Source: Planctomycetota bacterium (GTDB taxonomy: Bacteria; Planctomycetota; Phycisphaerae; Sedimentisphaerales; Anaerobacaceae). Taken from it: a DNA stretch of 6,206 nt. Position 1 is the first letter of the stretch, and the number at the start of each line of letters is the position of its first letter. The notes under the pieces are model-generated. The model was not told the DNA's origin, made no database searches, and saw only the letters and a program-made list of their open reading frames with translations. Positions 1-5,862 of the stretch are shown here, in pieces. The stretch spans positions 1-6,206 of the forward strand of contig JABMRO010000173.1 of the NCBI GenBank assembly GCA_013202635.1, written 5' to 3'. The position numbers were made by a program, and so were the translations under genes.

Positions 1-8
1 TCTGAACG

Positions 9-22
9 AGCAGGTACCTGCT
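9..22. repeat. Perfect 14-nt palindrome at the end of the isomerase-like gene
   Basis: AGCAGGTACCTGCT reads the same on both strands and overlaps the TAG stop codon of the minus-strand gene ending here. As RNA it could fold into a 5-bp stem with a GTAC loop just after the stop. No run of T follows before the window edge, so a terminator cannot be claimed. It may be chance or a small hairpin at the 3' end of the transcript. Confidence 0.4.
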
Positions 23-1109
23 ATGAAATGCGCCCCAAAATGCGATCCAGAGAGTCTGATGTCTGGTAGATCAGGGCCTCCGGATAGTGTGGATAGGGAT
101 GAAAATACTCAAAGGTGACGTATCCGCGATATCCTACTTTATCCAACTCTTCCATTACAGCGGGCCAATTCGTAGTGCCATCCAGCAGCGGACGAAACGT
201 TTCCAGTGAATAATCAGTGCTCTTCTTTGAAAATTCCTTGAAATGGGTGTTCTGAATGCGTTTACCCATTATCGGTATCCAGTGCTCAGGATGCTGAAAA
301 ATGGAGATATTTCCGGTGTCGAAATGAATCTTAACATACTCACTTTGAAACGAGTCAACAAAATCGTTCATTTCCATGGGAGTCATCAGGAAGCCGCTGA
401 AGAAAATGTTTTCGACGTTGAGGAAAACATTCAACTTTTCGGCCTGGGGCAGGAGTTTTTTAACAGCTTCTCTGGCACGGCGATCACAGACGTCGTTGGG
501 TACAGGTTCATAATCGTCTCGCCATGGAATATCAACCGCGCCCGGTACCAGCAAGACATCTTGCACGCCAAGGTCGTGAGCGGCTTGTGCGATTTTTCCA
601 GCCAATTCGAGACCTTTTCTGCGTTTGTCCGCATCATTGCTGGTCAGGGGATAAGGCCAAAAAAGAAAGGAACAAAGCCCGCTAATCCGAATGCCGATCT
701 TGTCGGCTAATCGCCGAATGGCCTGGTAGTCTTTCGTTCCTGACCTGGGCGAAAGGTCGTTCTCCAGGTCGTAGTTCAATTCGATGCCGTCAAATCCGGC
801 GTCCTTAGCTAACTGCAGACACTTCTTCAAATTCATTCGCTGAGGATAAGGAAAAGCCCACAGGTTAATGGATTTCTTCATGGTGTAGCGTTTGGGCGAA
901 CCCTTTCGCGGATCGGGCTTCCTTTTCGTTTTTTTTGCTATGGCTTCACTTGAAAACGCTGCTGTGCTTGCAGAAGCCAACACGGCTTTGATCGCGCTGC
1001 GACGCGTCAGACAATTGTGTCCCGGCGGCAAGATACCGGCTTTCGAGTCCTTTGTATTGTTATCCTTTGATTGATTTTTCGGACAAATAGAATCTTTTGA
1101 GTTGAACAT
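21..1109 (-). CDS. Tat-exported sugar phosphate isomerase/epimerase-like TIM-barrel protein
   Basis: This 362-residue protein belongs to the xylose isomerase-like / AP endonuclease 2 TIM-barrel family, whose members isomerise or epimerise sugars, often with a divalent metal. A twin-arginine signal is visible: T35-R-R-S-A-I-K41 followed by a hydrophobic Ala-rich stretch ending near AIA58, after a long polar N-terminus. The barrel starts near residue 78. A metal site of the ketose 3-epimerase kind can be traced: E233 (NVEN), D264 (HFDTGN), H289 (THFKEF) and E334 (TFEYF), with spacings close to those of known epimerases. The ATG is supported by AAGGTG five bases upstream. The hydrolase gene upstream ends only 4 nt before it, so the two are very likely cotranscribed and translationally coupled. 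The substrate cannot be read from sequence. Export suggests it acts in the periplasm, which is unusual for a phosphate-sugar enzyme, so a free sugar or oligosaccharide is more likely (inference). Confidence 0.85.
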   Translation of the reverse strand: MFNSKDSICPKNQSKDNNTKDSKAGILPPGHNCLTRRSAIKAVLASASTAAFSSEAIAKKTKRKPDPRKGSPKRYTMKKSINLWAFPYPQRMNLKKCLQLAKDAGFDGIELNYDLENDLSPRSGTKDYQAIRRLADKIGIRISGLCSFLFWPYPLTSNDADKRRKGLELAGKIAQAAHDLGVQDVLLVPGAVDIPWRDDYEPVPNDVCDRRAREAVKKLLPQAEKLNVFLNVENIFFSGFLMTPMEMNDFVDSFQSEYVKIHFDTGNISIFQHPEHWIPIMGKRIQNTHFKEFSKKSTDYSLETFRPLLDGTTNWPAVMEELDKVGYRGYVTFEYFHPYPHYPEALIYQTSDSLDRILGRIS

Positions 1110-1112
1110 AAT

Positions 1113-1120
1113 ATCACCTT
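1113..1120 (-). promoter_or_regulatory. Ribosome binding site overlapping the upstream stop codon
   Basis: On the minus strand the sequence AAGGTGAT lies just before the ATG at 1109. The TGA inside it is the stop codon of the hydrolase gene. A ribosome ending the hydrolase would therefore sit on the start site of the isomerase-like gene, a classic arrangement for translational coupling. Confidence 0.7.
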
Positions 1121-2184
1121 TTGGATCTCATATCATAAATTTTCTGTTTCCATCTATTTTCGTATAGATGCTTCTCAAAGAAATATATCAATCCCGGTAA
1201 GTCTATGACGTGTCCCTCTCCGTGGACATCCAGGATTACATTTTCAGGCCTTTCCAGATCTTTATAAATCGTTCTGATTTCTTCCATAGCCCGGCGGGCT
1301 AAAGGGACATAGAACTGACTGGCCGGTTCAAGCATACCATTCTGACATTGCAGAGGTCTGGGGGCGATAAGAGAATAGACGTCGGCAAAGTCAACCTGTT
1401 CTCTGAGCCCTTCGAATTTCCAGCACATGCAGTGATTCTGCTCCATATGATCCATCGTAGTTAGAAAACCAGCACTTACTGTAGCTGCAATTCTTTTATC
1501 CATGGCTCCCAGCCACATTGCCATTTCACCTCCCAGTGACAGGCCGGCGCAGCCGATTCTGCTATTGTCCACTTCCGCTATGGATTGCAGGTAATCTACA
1601 CATCGAATCAGATCCCAGAGTCGTTCGGCCATGAGTAATCGATCTTTTTCGTAAACCTCGTGCTGGCTCACAGTGGTAGAAATCGTTACGTATCCCGTTT
1701 CGGTCAGAACAGTGCCGAATTCTTTATATATACTACCTGTTTTTTTTCTCGGGCCTTGCCCTACGATGGTTTTGGGATCATACGGGCTGTAAAGGTCGCT
1801 CCCATGACCTCCTATGCAAACGACTGCCGGAACAGGTTTGTCCTTTGAGTTTGGTATGGTAACAACAACCCGGATACGCCTGCTCGATGTGGAATTTATT
1901 TCGACTTCTATGATAAGGTATGTTCCTCTGTCTGCACGGGAGAGCTCCTTTGCGCTGAAAGGAATTGAGTTTCTCCCCTGGAGTGAGTTATCCATTTTGA
2001 GCAGTAGAAATAACTTAGCTCTGACCTCCTCTTGCCATGTTCTGGCATCTTCTTTTGGCCGTGATGTATATTTCATAGAACGCTGTTGTGAGATGGCTTG
2101 GTCCTGTTTAGGTGCCGCGAGCAAAACTGAATTGCTGAGAAAAGCAAAGACTATCGCTATTATAATTCGTCTGTGATTGTACAT
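1114..2184 (-). CDS. Secreted alpha/beta hydrolase (acetyl-esterase / dienelactone-hydrolase-like)
   Basis: This 356-residue protein has the alpha/beta-hydrolase fold, in the group of large planctomycete-type esterases related to acetyl xylan esterases. An N-terminal signal peptide is visible (RR at 5-6, hydrophobic residues 7-22, likely cut after LAA24). The oxyanion region is near CIGGHGSD (123-130). The nucleophile elbow is G-L-S216-L-G-G, the probable acid is E286 in NGMLEP after the APRP motif, and the histidine is H325 in GEGH. The acid is Glu rather than the more usual Asp. The frame is open up to a TTG at 2247, but I place the start at the ATG at 2184: it gives a normal signal peptide and has GGAG 11 nt upstream, while the longer form would put 21 polar residues before the signal. 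It likely removes acyl groups from a carbohydrate outside the cytoplasm (inference from family and neighbours); the exact substrate is unknown. Confidence 0.82.
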   Translation of the reverse strand: MYNHRRIIIAIVFAFLSNSVLLAAPKQDQAISQQRSMKYTSRPKEDARTWQEEVRAKLFLLLKMDNSLQGRNSIPFSAKELSRADRGTYLIIEVEINSTSSRRIRVVVTIPNSKDKPVPAVVCIGGHGSDLYSPYDPKTIVGQGPRKKTGSIYKEFGTVLTETGYVTISTTVSQHEVYEKDRLLMAERLWDLIRCVDYLQSIAEVDNSRIGCAGLSLGGEMAMWLGAMDKRIAATVSAGFLTTMDHMEQNHCMCWKFEGLREQVDFADVYSLIAPRPLQCQNGMLEPASQFYVPLARRAMEEIRTIYKDLERPENVILDVHGEGHVIDLPGLIYFFEKHLYENRWKQKIYDMRSKR

Positions 2185-2254
2185 TTGCGACTCATCTCCT
2201 GAATATAGAATTGTTCTGTACCGGCTGTTTTTTCTATTCGGCCACAACAGCTAC

Positions 2255-2283
2255 ATACTAATCACACCTGCCGTCTCATTCAA
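2255..2283 (-). promoter_or_regulatory. Candidate promoter for the hydrolase and isomerase-like pair
   Basis: On the minus strand TTGAAT (2283-2278) is followed, after exactly 17 nt, by TAGTAT (2260-2255). Both hexamers match four of six bases of the sigma-70 consensus. Transcription would begin near 2248 and give a leader of about 64 nt before the ATG at 2184. It sits in the only long gap within the minus-strand gene row, where an internal promoter would be expected. The match is moderate and could be chance. Confidence 0.3.
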
Positions 2284-2363
2284 TCATTTTATTGATAACG
2301 ACCTTGCCCGGCCGGTCCTGATTTAAGAGTTGTGAGTGGAGAGCCGCTTATTCTCGATAAAAG

Positions 2364-2377
2364 TCTGTGCAAACAGA
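2364..2377 (-). terminator. Weak hairpin after the DUF169 gene
   Basis: On the minus strand TCTGT-TTGC-ACAGA forms a 5-bp stem with a 4-nt loop, starting 15 nt after the DUF169 stop codon and followed by CTTTTAT. The stem is short and AT-rich and the T run is only four bases, so at best it is a weak intrinsic terminator or a 3'-end processing hairpin. Confidence 0.2.
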
Positions 2378-2392
2378 AAGACATACAATAAA

Positions 2393-3154
2393 CTATTCTC
2401 CTGCTTTCTTTTTTATCCTCTTTTGAATCTTGTCCCAAGACTCTGTTATCAGAAAACTCTCTTCCATATTCTCGATCATTACAGAAAATTTGTTCATCGG
2501 TGCAGAAAAGCTCAGAATATTCTCAGGTATAAACGGGCGTGCTGAAACGTCGAACATTCCTATCACGGCTTTTGGATAATCAGATTCTTTTTCAAGATAG
2601 GGATATTGAACAATAGAACCACAACCGGCGGAAAAAGGTGAAAATACTGCGTTCAGCTCACCAGCGTCATAATTGGCCAGAGTGAAAAGGCCTGAAAGCA
2701 CATCTGGGCGGGCAAAAAAGATAACCACCTCAGGCTCATCCGTCCTTTCGAGCATATCCCATCTTTTGAAGACAATGAATCTGCCCGGCGCATCGAATTT
2801 TGGCGCTTTTTTCATAATCTCCTTAACCAGCTCAGGTGTTTTCTTATAACGCTCGCCTTCGAGCTTGTCTGGAATACCGTAAGAAAGAAAATATTCGAAA
2901 TTCGGCATAACTTCCTGGCCAAATCCCAGATATCTCTTGCCCCCGAAGCAGCCAAATGAGTCCGACCCAAAAAAAATAGACTCCCCAGACCTTACCTTGA
3001 TAAGATCGGCCATCATACAGCGATGTCCCTGAGAAGGCTTCACGATTTGCACTCCTGTTGGTTCATTTGTGTAGTAAAAAACTATCGGAAGCTCTGTTCC
3101 GTTGAAATATTTCTCCCAGAGCCTTAAGAATCTCTTTTTTATTTTGATATCCAT
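2393..3154 (-). CDS. DUF169 family protein
   Basis: This 253-residue soluble protein matches the DUF169 pattern (COG2043), an uncharacterised family common in anaerobic bacteria and archaea. Visible hallmarks are a P-I-V-F-Y-Y strand near 23-28, a first cysteine in GHRC46-MMADL, a second in FGC69FGGKRYLGF, a third in AGC178GSIVQYPY, and a C-terminal region FDVSARPFIPENILSF (201-216) like the end of other members. There is no signal peptide or membrane segment, so it should be cytoplasmic. The three cysteines sit at family-typical places and could bind a metal or cluster, but that is inference. The ATG has GAAAGG 8 nt upstream. The lyase-like gene ends 51 nt upstream and moeA lies before that, so it may be part of the moeA transcript. 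No reaction is known for the family and none is proposed here. Confidence 0.8.
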   Translation of the reverse strand: MDIKIKKRFLRLWEKYFNGTELPIVFYYTNEPTGVQIVKPSQGHRCMMADLIKVRSGESIFFGSDSFGCFGGKRYLGFGQEVMPNFEYFLSYGIPDKLEGERYKKTPELVKEIMKKAPKFDAPGRFIVFKRWDMLERTDEPEVVIFFARPDVLSGLFTLANYDAGELNAVFSPFSAGCGSIVQYPYLEKESDYPKAVIGMFDVSARPFIPENILSFSAPMNKFSVMIENMEESFLITESWDKIQKRIKKKAGE

Positions 3155-3205
3155 GCTATGTACCTTTCAAAGTGCGAGAGGAGCTTTGTTTTGTAAGAAC
3201 GCCGG

Positions 3206-4117
3206 CTACTTGCGGTTTGTCAAAGGCAGCATCAAGCCGATGTACCGCTTTGCTATAACAACATTGTCGATAAAGAGATGGTCGTCACTATCTGCTGCCC
3301 ATGTTCCGCCGTGGTAGATATTTATCCAGATACGTTCGATCTTCAGGTCGGGCACATCACGCATGCATACATCTGTCTTCTCGAACGCGAGCCTGCCATC
3401 GACCCAGCCGCGAAGGATGCCATCGTTCTTCCCCGGTGTGTTCATCTTCACGTATTGCTCGATACAGTACCATCGATTATTCTCAAGATAGCCCAGTTTA
3501 TCCTTCTGCCAAATCCAGGCACTTCCATATCTTCCCCGCATATCAGCGTGATAGCAGTAGAAACCTGTTGGCGTCTTTCCTTCTTTTTGCCCCTTGAACT
3601 GGCCGCGTGCCGACCATCCATTTCGGCCATTGCTTGGTCTGCCGCCCCAGCCGCCCCGATTGTACGTGCCGCCGATACCGGGCAGCTTACCGCCCCTTCG
3701 AGGGTTCCAATCGCTCCCAAAACGAAGATAGTACCGAAAATATATCTCTTCGGGCTCGCTCCCCGTCCTGTCCTTGAAATTGTATTCGATACTTGCACCG
3801 TAGTGGTCACCCTTAAGCACTTTGATTTGCAATGCCTTGTTCTTCAGTGGCTCAAAGCTCCGCTCTTTGTCCTCGTTTACAACACGGACGGTCTTTCGTT
3901 TTCCGCCTGACCAGTACTTGTGCCACTGGTTGGACTCGAAATCAGTAAAGAGGATAACATTTGAATCTTTTTCAATTCCTTTGTCACCGGCATACTTAAT
4001 CGCCAATCCTTTTTCAAAGGGCGTTTGTCCGCCGAGAGAGATAACGGCTGGTGTTAAGCAAATCGCAGCAAGTAACGACATCAAAATCCAGACTCTCTCA
4101 CAATTGAACGTGGTCAT
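3206..4117 (-). CDS. Secreted polysaccharide lyase, family 14 type (uronate-polymer lyase-like)
   Basis: This 303-residue protein has an N-terminal signal peptide (hydrophobic residues 10-28) followed by one beta-jelly-roll domain. Blocks typical of PL14/PL20-like lyases are visible: FRYYLRFGSDWNP (127-139), GGKLPGIGG (142-150), GWSARGQF (167-174), YCYHAD (187-192), NNRWYCIEQYVKMNTPG (213-229), GWVDG (237-241) and FIDNVVIA (282-289). In the chlorella virus PL14 enzyme vAL-1, as I recall it, the active site uses Lys197, Ser219, Arg221, Tyr233 and Tyr235. Here K144, S169-A-R171 and Y187-C-Y189 follow in the same order with similar spacing. PL14 members cut alginate or glucuronan by beta-elimination, so an exported uronate-polymer lyase is likely; the substrate is inferred. 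The ATG has AAGGGA about 6 nt upstream, and moeA ends 18 nt before the gene, so the two are probably cotranscribed. A binding-only jelly-roll protein is the main alternative. Confidence 0.7.
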   Translation of the reverse strand: MTTFNCERVWILMSLLAAICLTPAVISLGGQTPFEKGLAIKYAGDKGIEKDSNVILFTDFESNQWHKYWSGGKRKTVRVVNEDKERSFEPLKNKALQIKVLKGDHYGASIEYNFKDRTGSEPEEIYFRYYLRFGSDWNPRRGGKLPGIGGTYNRGGWGGRPSNGRNGWSARGQFKGQKEGKTPTGFYCYHADMRGRYGSAWIWQKDKLGYLENNRWYCIEQYVKMNTPGKNDGILRGWVDGRLAFEKTDVCMRDVPDLKIERIWINIYHGGTWAADSDDHLFIDNVVIAKRYIGLMLPLTNRK

Positions 4118-4135
4118 TCTGATTCCCTTTCTGTA

Positions 4136-5362
4136 TTAGAACTGTGGTCTAAATAGGACCTGAACTTGTATTTGCTTTTTCCGCTCTAATTTTTCGATCC
4201 CTTCAGGGACTTTGATTAGTGCGTTTGCGTGTGCCTGAGATTTAAGGCGGCTCTTCATTTCCAGTGGACTAACAAACTGCTGTCCGCTGTTTTTGTTTAT
4301 CGTTGCGTAAAAAAACTGTGTCCAGTCTTTCTCCCCTCCCACTGTTTTTGTCAGAGTGGCCGTTTTGTGTTCAAAAGGAACCGGGGCCTTGCCTGCCAGG
4401 TAAAATAAGCCGGGCAGAGCAATTTGCAAGAAGGCCATCTCGTTGGAAGGAGGACCACCAGAAAGGCAAAAAACAGCCTTGTTATTCAATAGTATAAGTG
4501 CCACTGCTTTACCCGGTCCCATTCTTACGCGATGGAAAACAATATCTCCACCCATCGCTTTCAGTACCTTTATGGTTAAGTCTCGTTCGCTCTTCCAGGC
4601 ACCGCCACTCGTAATAAGAACATCAGCATGTTCGAACATATTCTCTGCGGTTCTGGAAAGATTCTCACTCTTATCCCCGACTACCGCAACTTTGGCTTCC
4701 ATCTGGAAATATCTGAGCCATGAAAGCAGCGTAATAAGATTGCTGGCATACAGTTGGCCCGGCATTAGCGGCTTACCGGGACTGACGACTTCATCGCCTA
4801 TGGCGATGATTCCTATCCGTGGTTGTGGATGGACTCGAACTGTGGAAATTCCACCGGCGGCCAATAGGCCGGTCTTTGCCGGTGCCAAAACCTCTCCACG
4901 GGAAGCAATTAGTTTGCCTTTCATTACATCGTGTCCCTGTTCAAGTATATTTCTTCCTGGACCGGCATCTCGGCGGCATAATACCCAACCGTCTTTTTCC
5001 CTGGTAAACTCGTTAGCGATCACTGCATCGGCACCGTTGGGAATTCTTGCTCCGGTCATGATCTTGACCGCCGTCCCTGATTCTACTGTTGCACTTGTGT
5101 TACCTCCGGCAACTGACCTGCCACATATCCTCAGTTTGGCAGGTTGTTCCTCTGAAGTATTTTCCAGGTCGGCTGAAACAACAGCATAACCATCTTTCAA
5201 AGATGTTGGCGCAGACGGACAGTTTGCTTCTGCAACGCAGTCTTCAGCTACCACTAATCCTCCAATTTCATCTACTGGAAGATTTACCGGGCCAAGGGGA
5301 GTCAATTGGTCCAATGTTATCAGCAGGGCTCTTTCAAGACCAATATCATATTCTGGGAACAC
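4136..5362 (-). CDS. moeA: Molybdopterin molybdotransferase MoeA
   Basis: MoeA inserts molybdate into adenylylated molybdopterin, the last step of molybdenum cofactor synthesis, in the cytoplasm. The 408-residue length is normal. Visible in order are domain I with LKDGYAV (55-61) and MTGARIPNGADAVI (102-115), GHDVMKG (143-149), the MoCF-like domain with IGDEV (188-192), VVGD (227-230) and TSGG (251-254), the KxxGPGKA-like segment MGPGKA (281-286), LSGGPPSN (300-307), and C-terminal domain IV. Acidic residues that match the E. coli active-site set are D57, D145, E191, D230 and D261 (alignment by eye). The usual LPGNPVS motif is LSGGPPSN here, so the first proline is serine. The GTG start is the first possible one, because TAG and TAA stand in frame just upstream; GAGG lies 11 nt before it, a rather long spacing. 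It heads the minus-strand gene row and is followed 18 nt later by the lyase gene. Confidence 0.93.
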   Translation of the reverse strand: MFPEYDIGLERALLITLDQLTPLGPVNLPVDEIGGLVVAEDCVAEANCPSAPTSLKDGYAVVSADLENTSEEQPAKLRICGRSVAGGNTSATVESGTAVKIMTGARIPNGADAVIANEFTREKDGWVLCRRDAGPGRNILEQGHDVMKGKLIASRGEVLAPAKTGLLAAGGISTVRVHPQPRIGIIAIGDEVVSPGKPLMPGQLYASNLITLLSWLRYFQMEAKVAVVGDKSENLSRTAENMFEHADVLITSGGAWKSERDLTIKVLKAMGGDIVFHRVRMGPGKAVALILLNNKAVFCLSGGPPSNEMAFLQIALPGLFYLAGKAPVPFEHKTATLTKTVGGEKDWTQFFYATINKNSGQQFVSPLEMKSRLKSQAHANALIKVPEGIEKLERKKQIQVQVLFRPQF

Positions 5363-5427
5363 TTGTTACTAATCCTCAAGCTATAAGTGTATGTCATTGG
5401 AAGCAATTAACCAAATGCAGCCTTGAG

Positions 5428-5553
5428 TTAGGAAGCAGCTCCAACTCCTGTTTCAGTGAATTTACCGTTATAGTACCCGCTTTCAGGAGTAGTTTCTACC
5501 TTTAAAAAGGCACGCCTCCTGAGAATTTCCTGACGCCTGCAAAAAGTAAACAT
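5428..5553 (-). CDS. Possible 41-residue small ORF upstream of moeA
   Basis: An ATG at 5553 opens a 41-codon frame ending in TAA, 65 nt before the moeA start. The predicted peptide is basic at first (CRRQEILRRRAF, residues 5-16) and then polar and Gly/Thr/Glu-rich (VETTPESGYYNGKFTETG, 19-36). It resembles nothing I know. A weak AAGG lies about 11 nt before the ATG. It has no membrane segment. It could be a leader peptide of the moeA transcript, a remnant of a decayed gene, or a chance frame. Its second half overlaps the complementary segments described separately, which leaves room for a translation-dependent leader switch (speculative). Confidence 0.3.
   Translation of the reverse strand: MFTFCRRQEILRRRAFLKVETTPESGYYNGKFTETGVGAAS
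5445..5521 (-). repeat. Three complementary segments in the moeA leader (alternative hairpins)
   Basis: Read on the minus strand the order is TCAGGAG (5522-5516), ACTCCTGA (5490-5483) and CAGGAGT (5450-5444). The middle segment can pair with the first (7 bp, enclosing a smaller CCTT/AAGG stem at 5499-5510) or with the third (7 bp), but not with both. The first segment also carries a perfect AGGAGG (5520-5515) that has no usable start codon after it. The set lies 83-160 nt before the moeA start codon. This is the geometry of a simple attenuator, but the stems are short and no T-rich terminator follows, so function is unproven. Confidence 0.3.
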
Positions 5554-5639
5554 TATCGCATGGCCTTGCCTTCAACAAGAGCCTTTTGGCAAAAAGAAGT
5601 CCATTTGGATAAAAATTGGCGTAAGAGAGATGCCTTTTG

Positions 5640-5654
5640 TTGAAATTATTTCAA
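5640..5654. promoter_or_regulatory. Perfect 15-nt dyad between moeA and the MoxR gene
   Basis: TTGAAAT-T-ATTTCAA is a perfect inverted repeat with 7-nt arms around one central base, flanked by further near-symmetric bases (TTTG on the left, ACAA on the right). It lies about midway in the divergent intergenic region, a natural place for an operator. No regulator gene is present in the window, and an AT-rich region produces such dyads more often by chance. Confidence 0.3.
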
Positions 5655-5769
5655 ACAAGGAAATCTATATTTATTTAATGTTCCTGAAGTAATAATTTTC
5701 TGGTAATTTCCGGTTTTTTTCGGTAGAATGCATTGTGTAAACGCACAGCGAGCCCAGAGCCTGTTTCGT

Positions 5770-5787
5770 AAAAATTTAAGAATTTTT
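5770..5787. repeat. AT-only inverted repeat upstream of the MoxR gene
   Basis: AAAAATT-TAAG-AATTTTT gives a 7-bp AT-only stem with a TAAG loop, ending 25 nt before the TATAAT box of the MoxR gene. It is part of a strongly AT-rich block (about 5764-5822). It may act as an upstream promoter element or mark a bent segment; a strong hairpin is unlikely. Confidence 0.25.
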
Positions 5788-5812
5788 GTAACAAAATTCG
5801 TTTTTTGGCATC

Positions 5813-5818
5813 TATAAT
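5813..5818 (+). promoter_or_regulatory. Candidate -10 box for the MoxR gene
   Basis: A perfect TATAAT lies 44 nt before the ATG at 5863, in front of a short leader. No good -35 hexamer stands at 16-18 nt; TTGTAA at 5786-5791 is 21 nt away, which is too far. The AT-rich block upstream may compensate. The position and exact match make it the best promoter candidate on this strand. Confidence 0.4.
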
Positions 5819-5862
5819 TTTAGTGGACTGGGTAGTTATAACCTAAATTGTGAAAGGCTGAT

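Noticed and set aside
243..710. Plus-strand open frame of 155 codons
   Set aside because: It lies wholly opposite the isomerase-like gene, whose family motifs are clear. The plus-strand translation shows no recognisable domain.
2185..2247. N-terminal extension of the hydrolase from a TTG start at 2247
   Set aside because: It would add 21 polar residues before a clear signal peptide, and the ATG at 2184 has its own GGAG.
2308..2315. CCGGCCGG palindrome in the gap before the hydrolase gene
   Set aside because: It is only 8 nt, with no T run on either side and no loop for a hairpin. It is not a terminator and is too short to call an operator.
3278..3910. Plus-strand open frame of 210 codons, with a further minus-strand frame at 3448-3810
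   Set aside because: Both overlap the lyase-like gene, which has a signal peptide and conserved blocks in its own frame. They are byproducts of its codon use.
4443..5189. Plus-strand open frame of 248 codons
   Set aside because: It is antisense to moeA, which is certain from its motifs.
5581..5639. GCCTTTTG repeated at 5581 and 5632, with short palindromes such as TTTTGGCAAAA
   Set aside because: There are only two copies of an 8-mer in AT-rich DNA, with no regular spacing. This is not a CRISPR or other repeat array.
5363..5862. A molybdenum cofactor riboswitch upstream of moeA
   Set aside because: The location is right for one, but I could not trace its consensus by eye, and only short hairpins are visible. 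A covariance-model search would decide.
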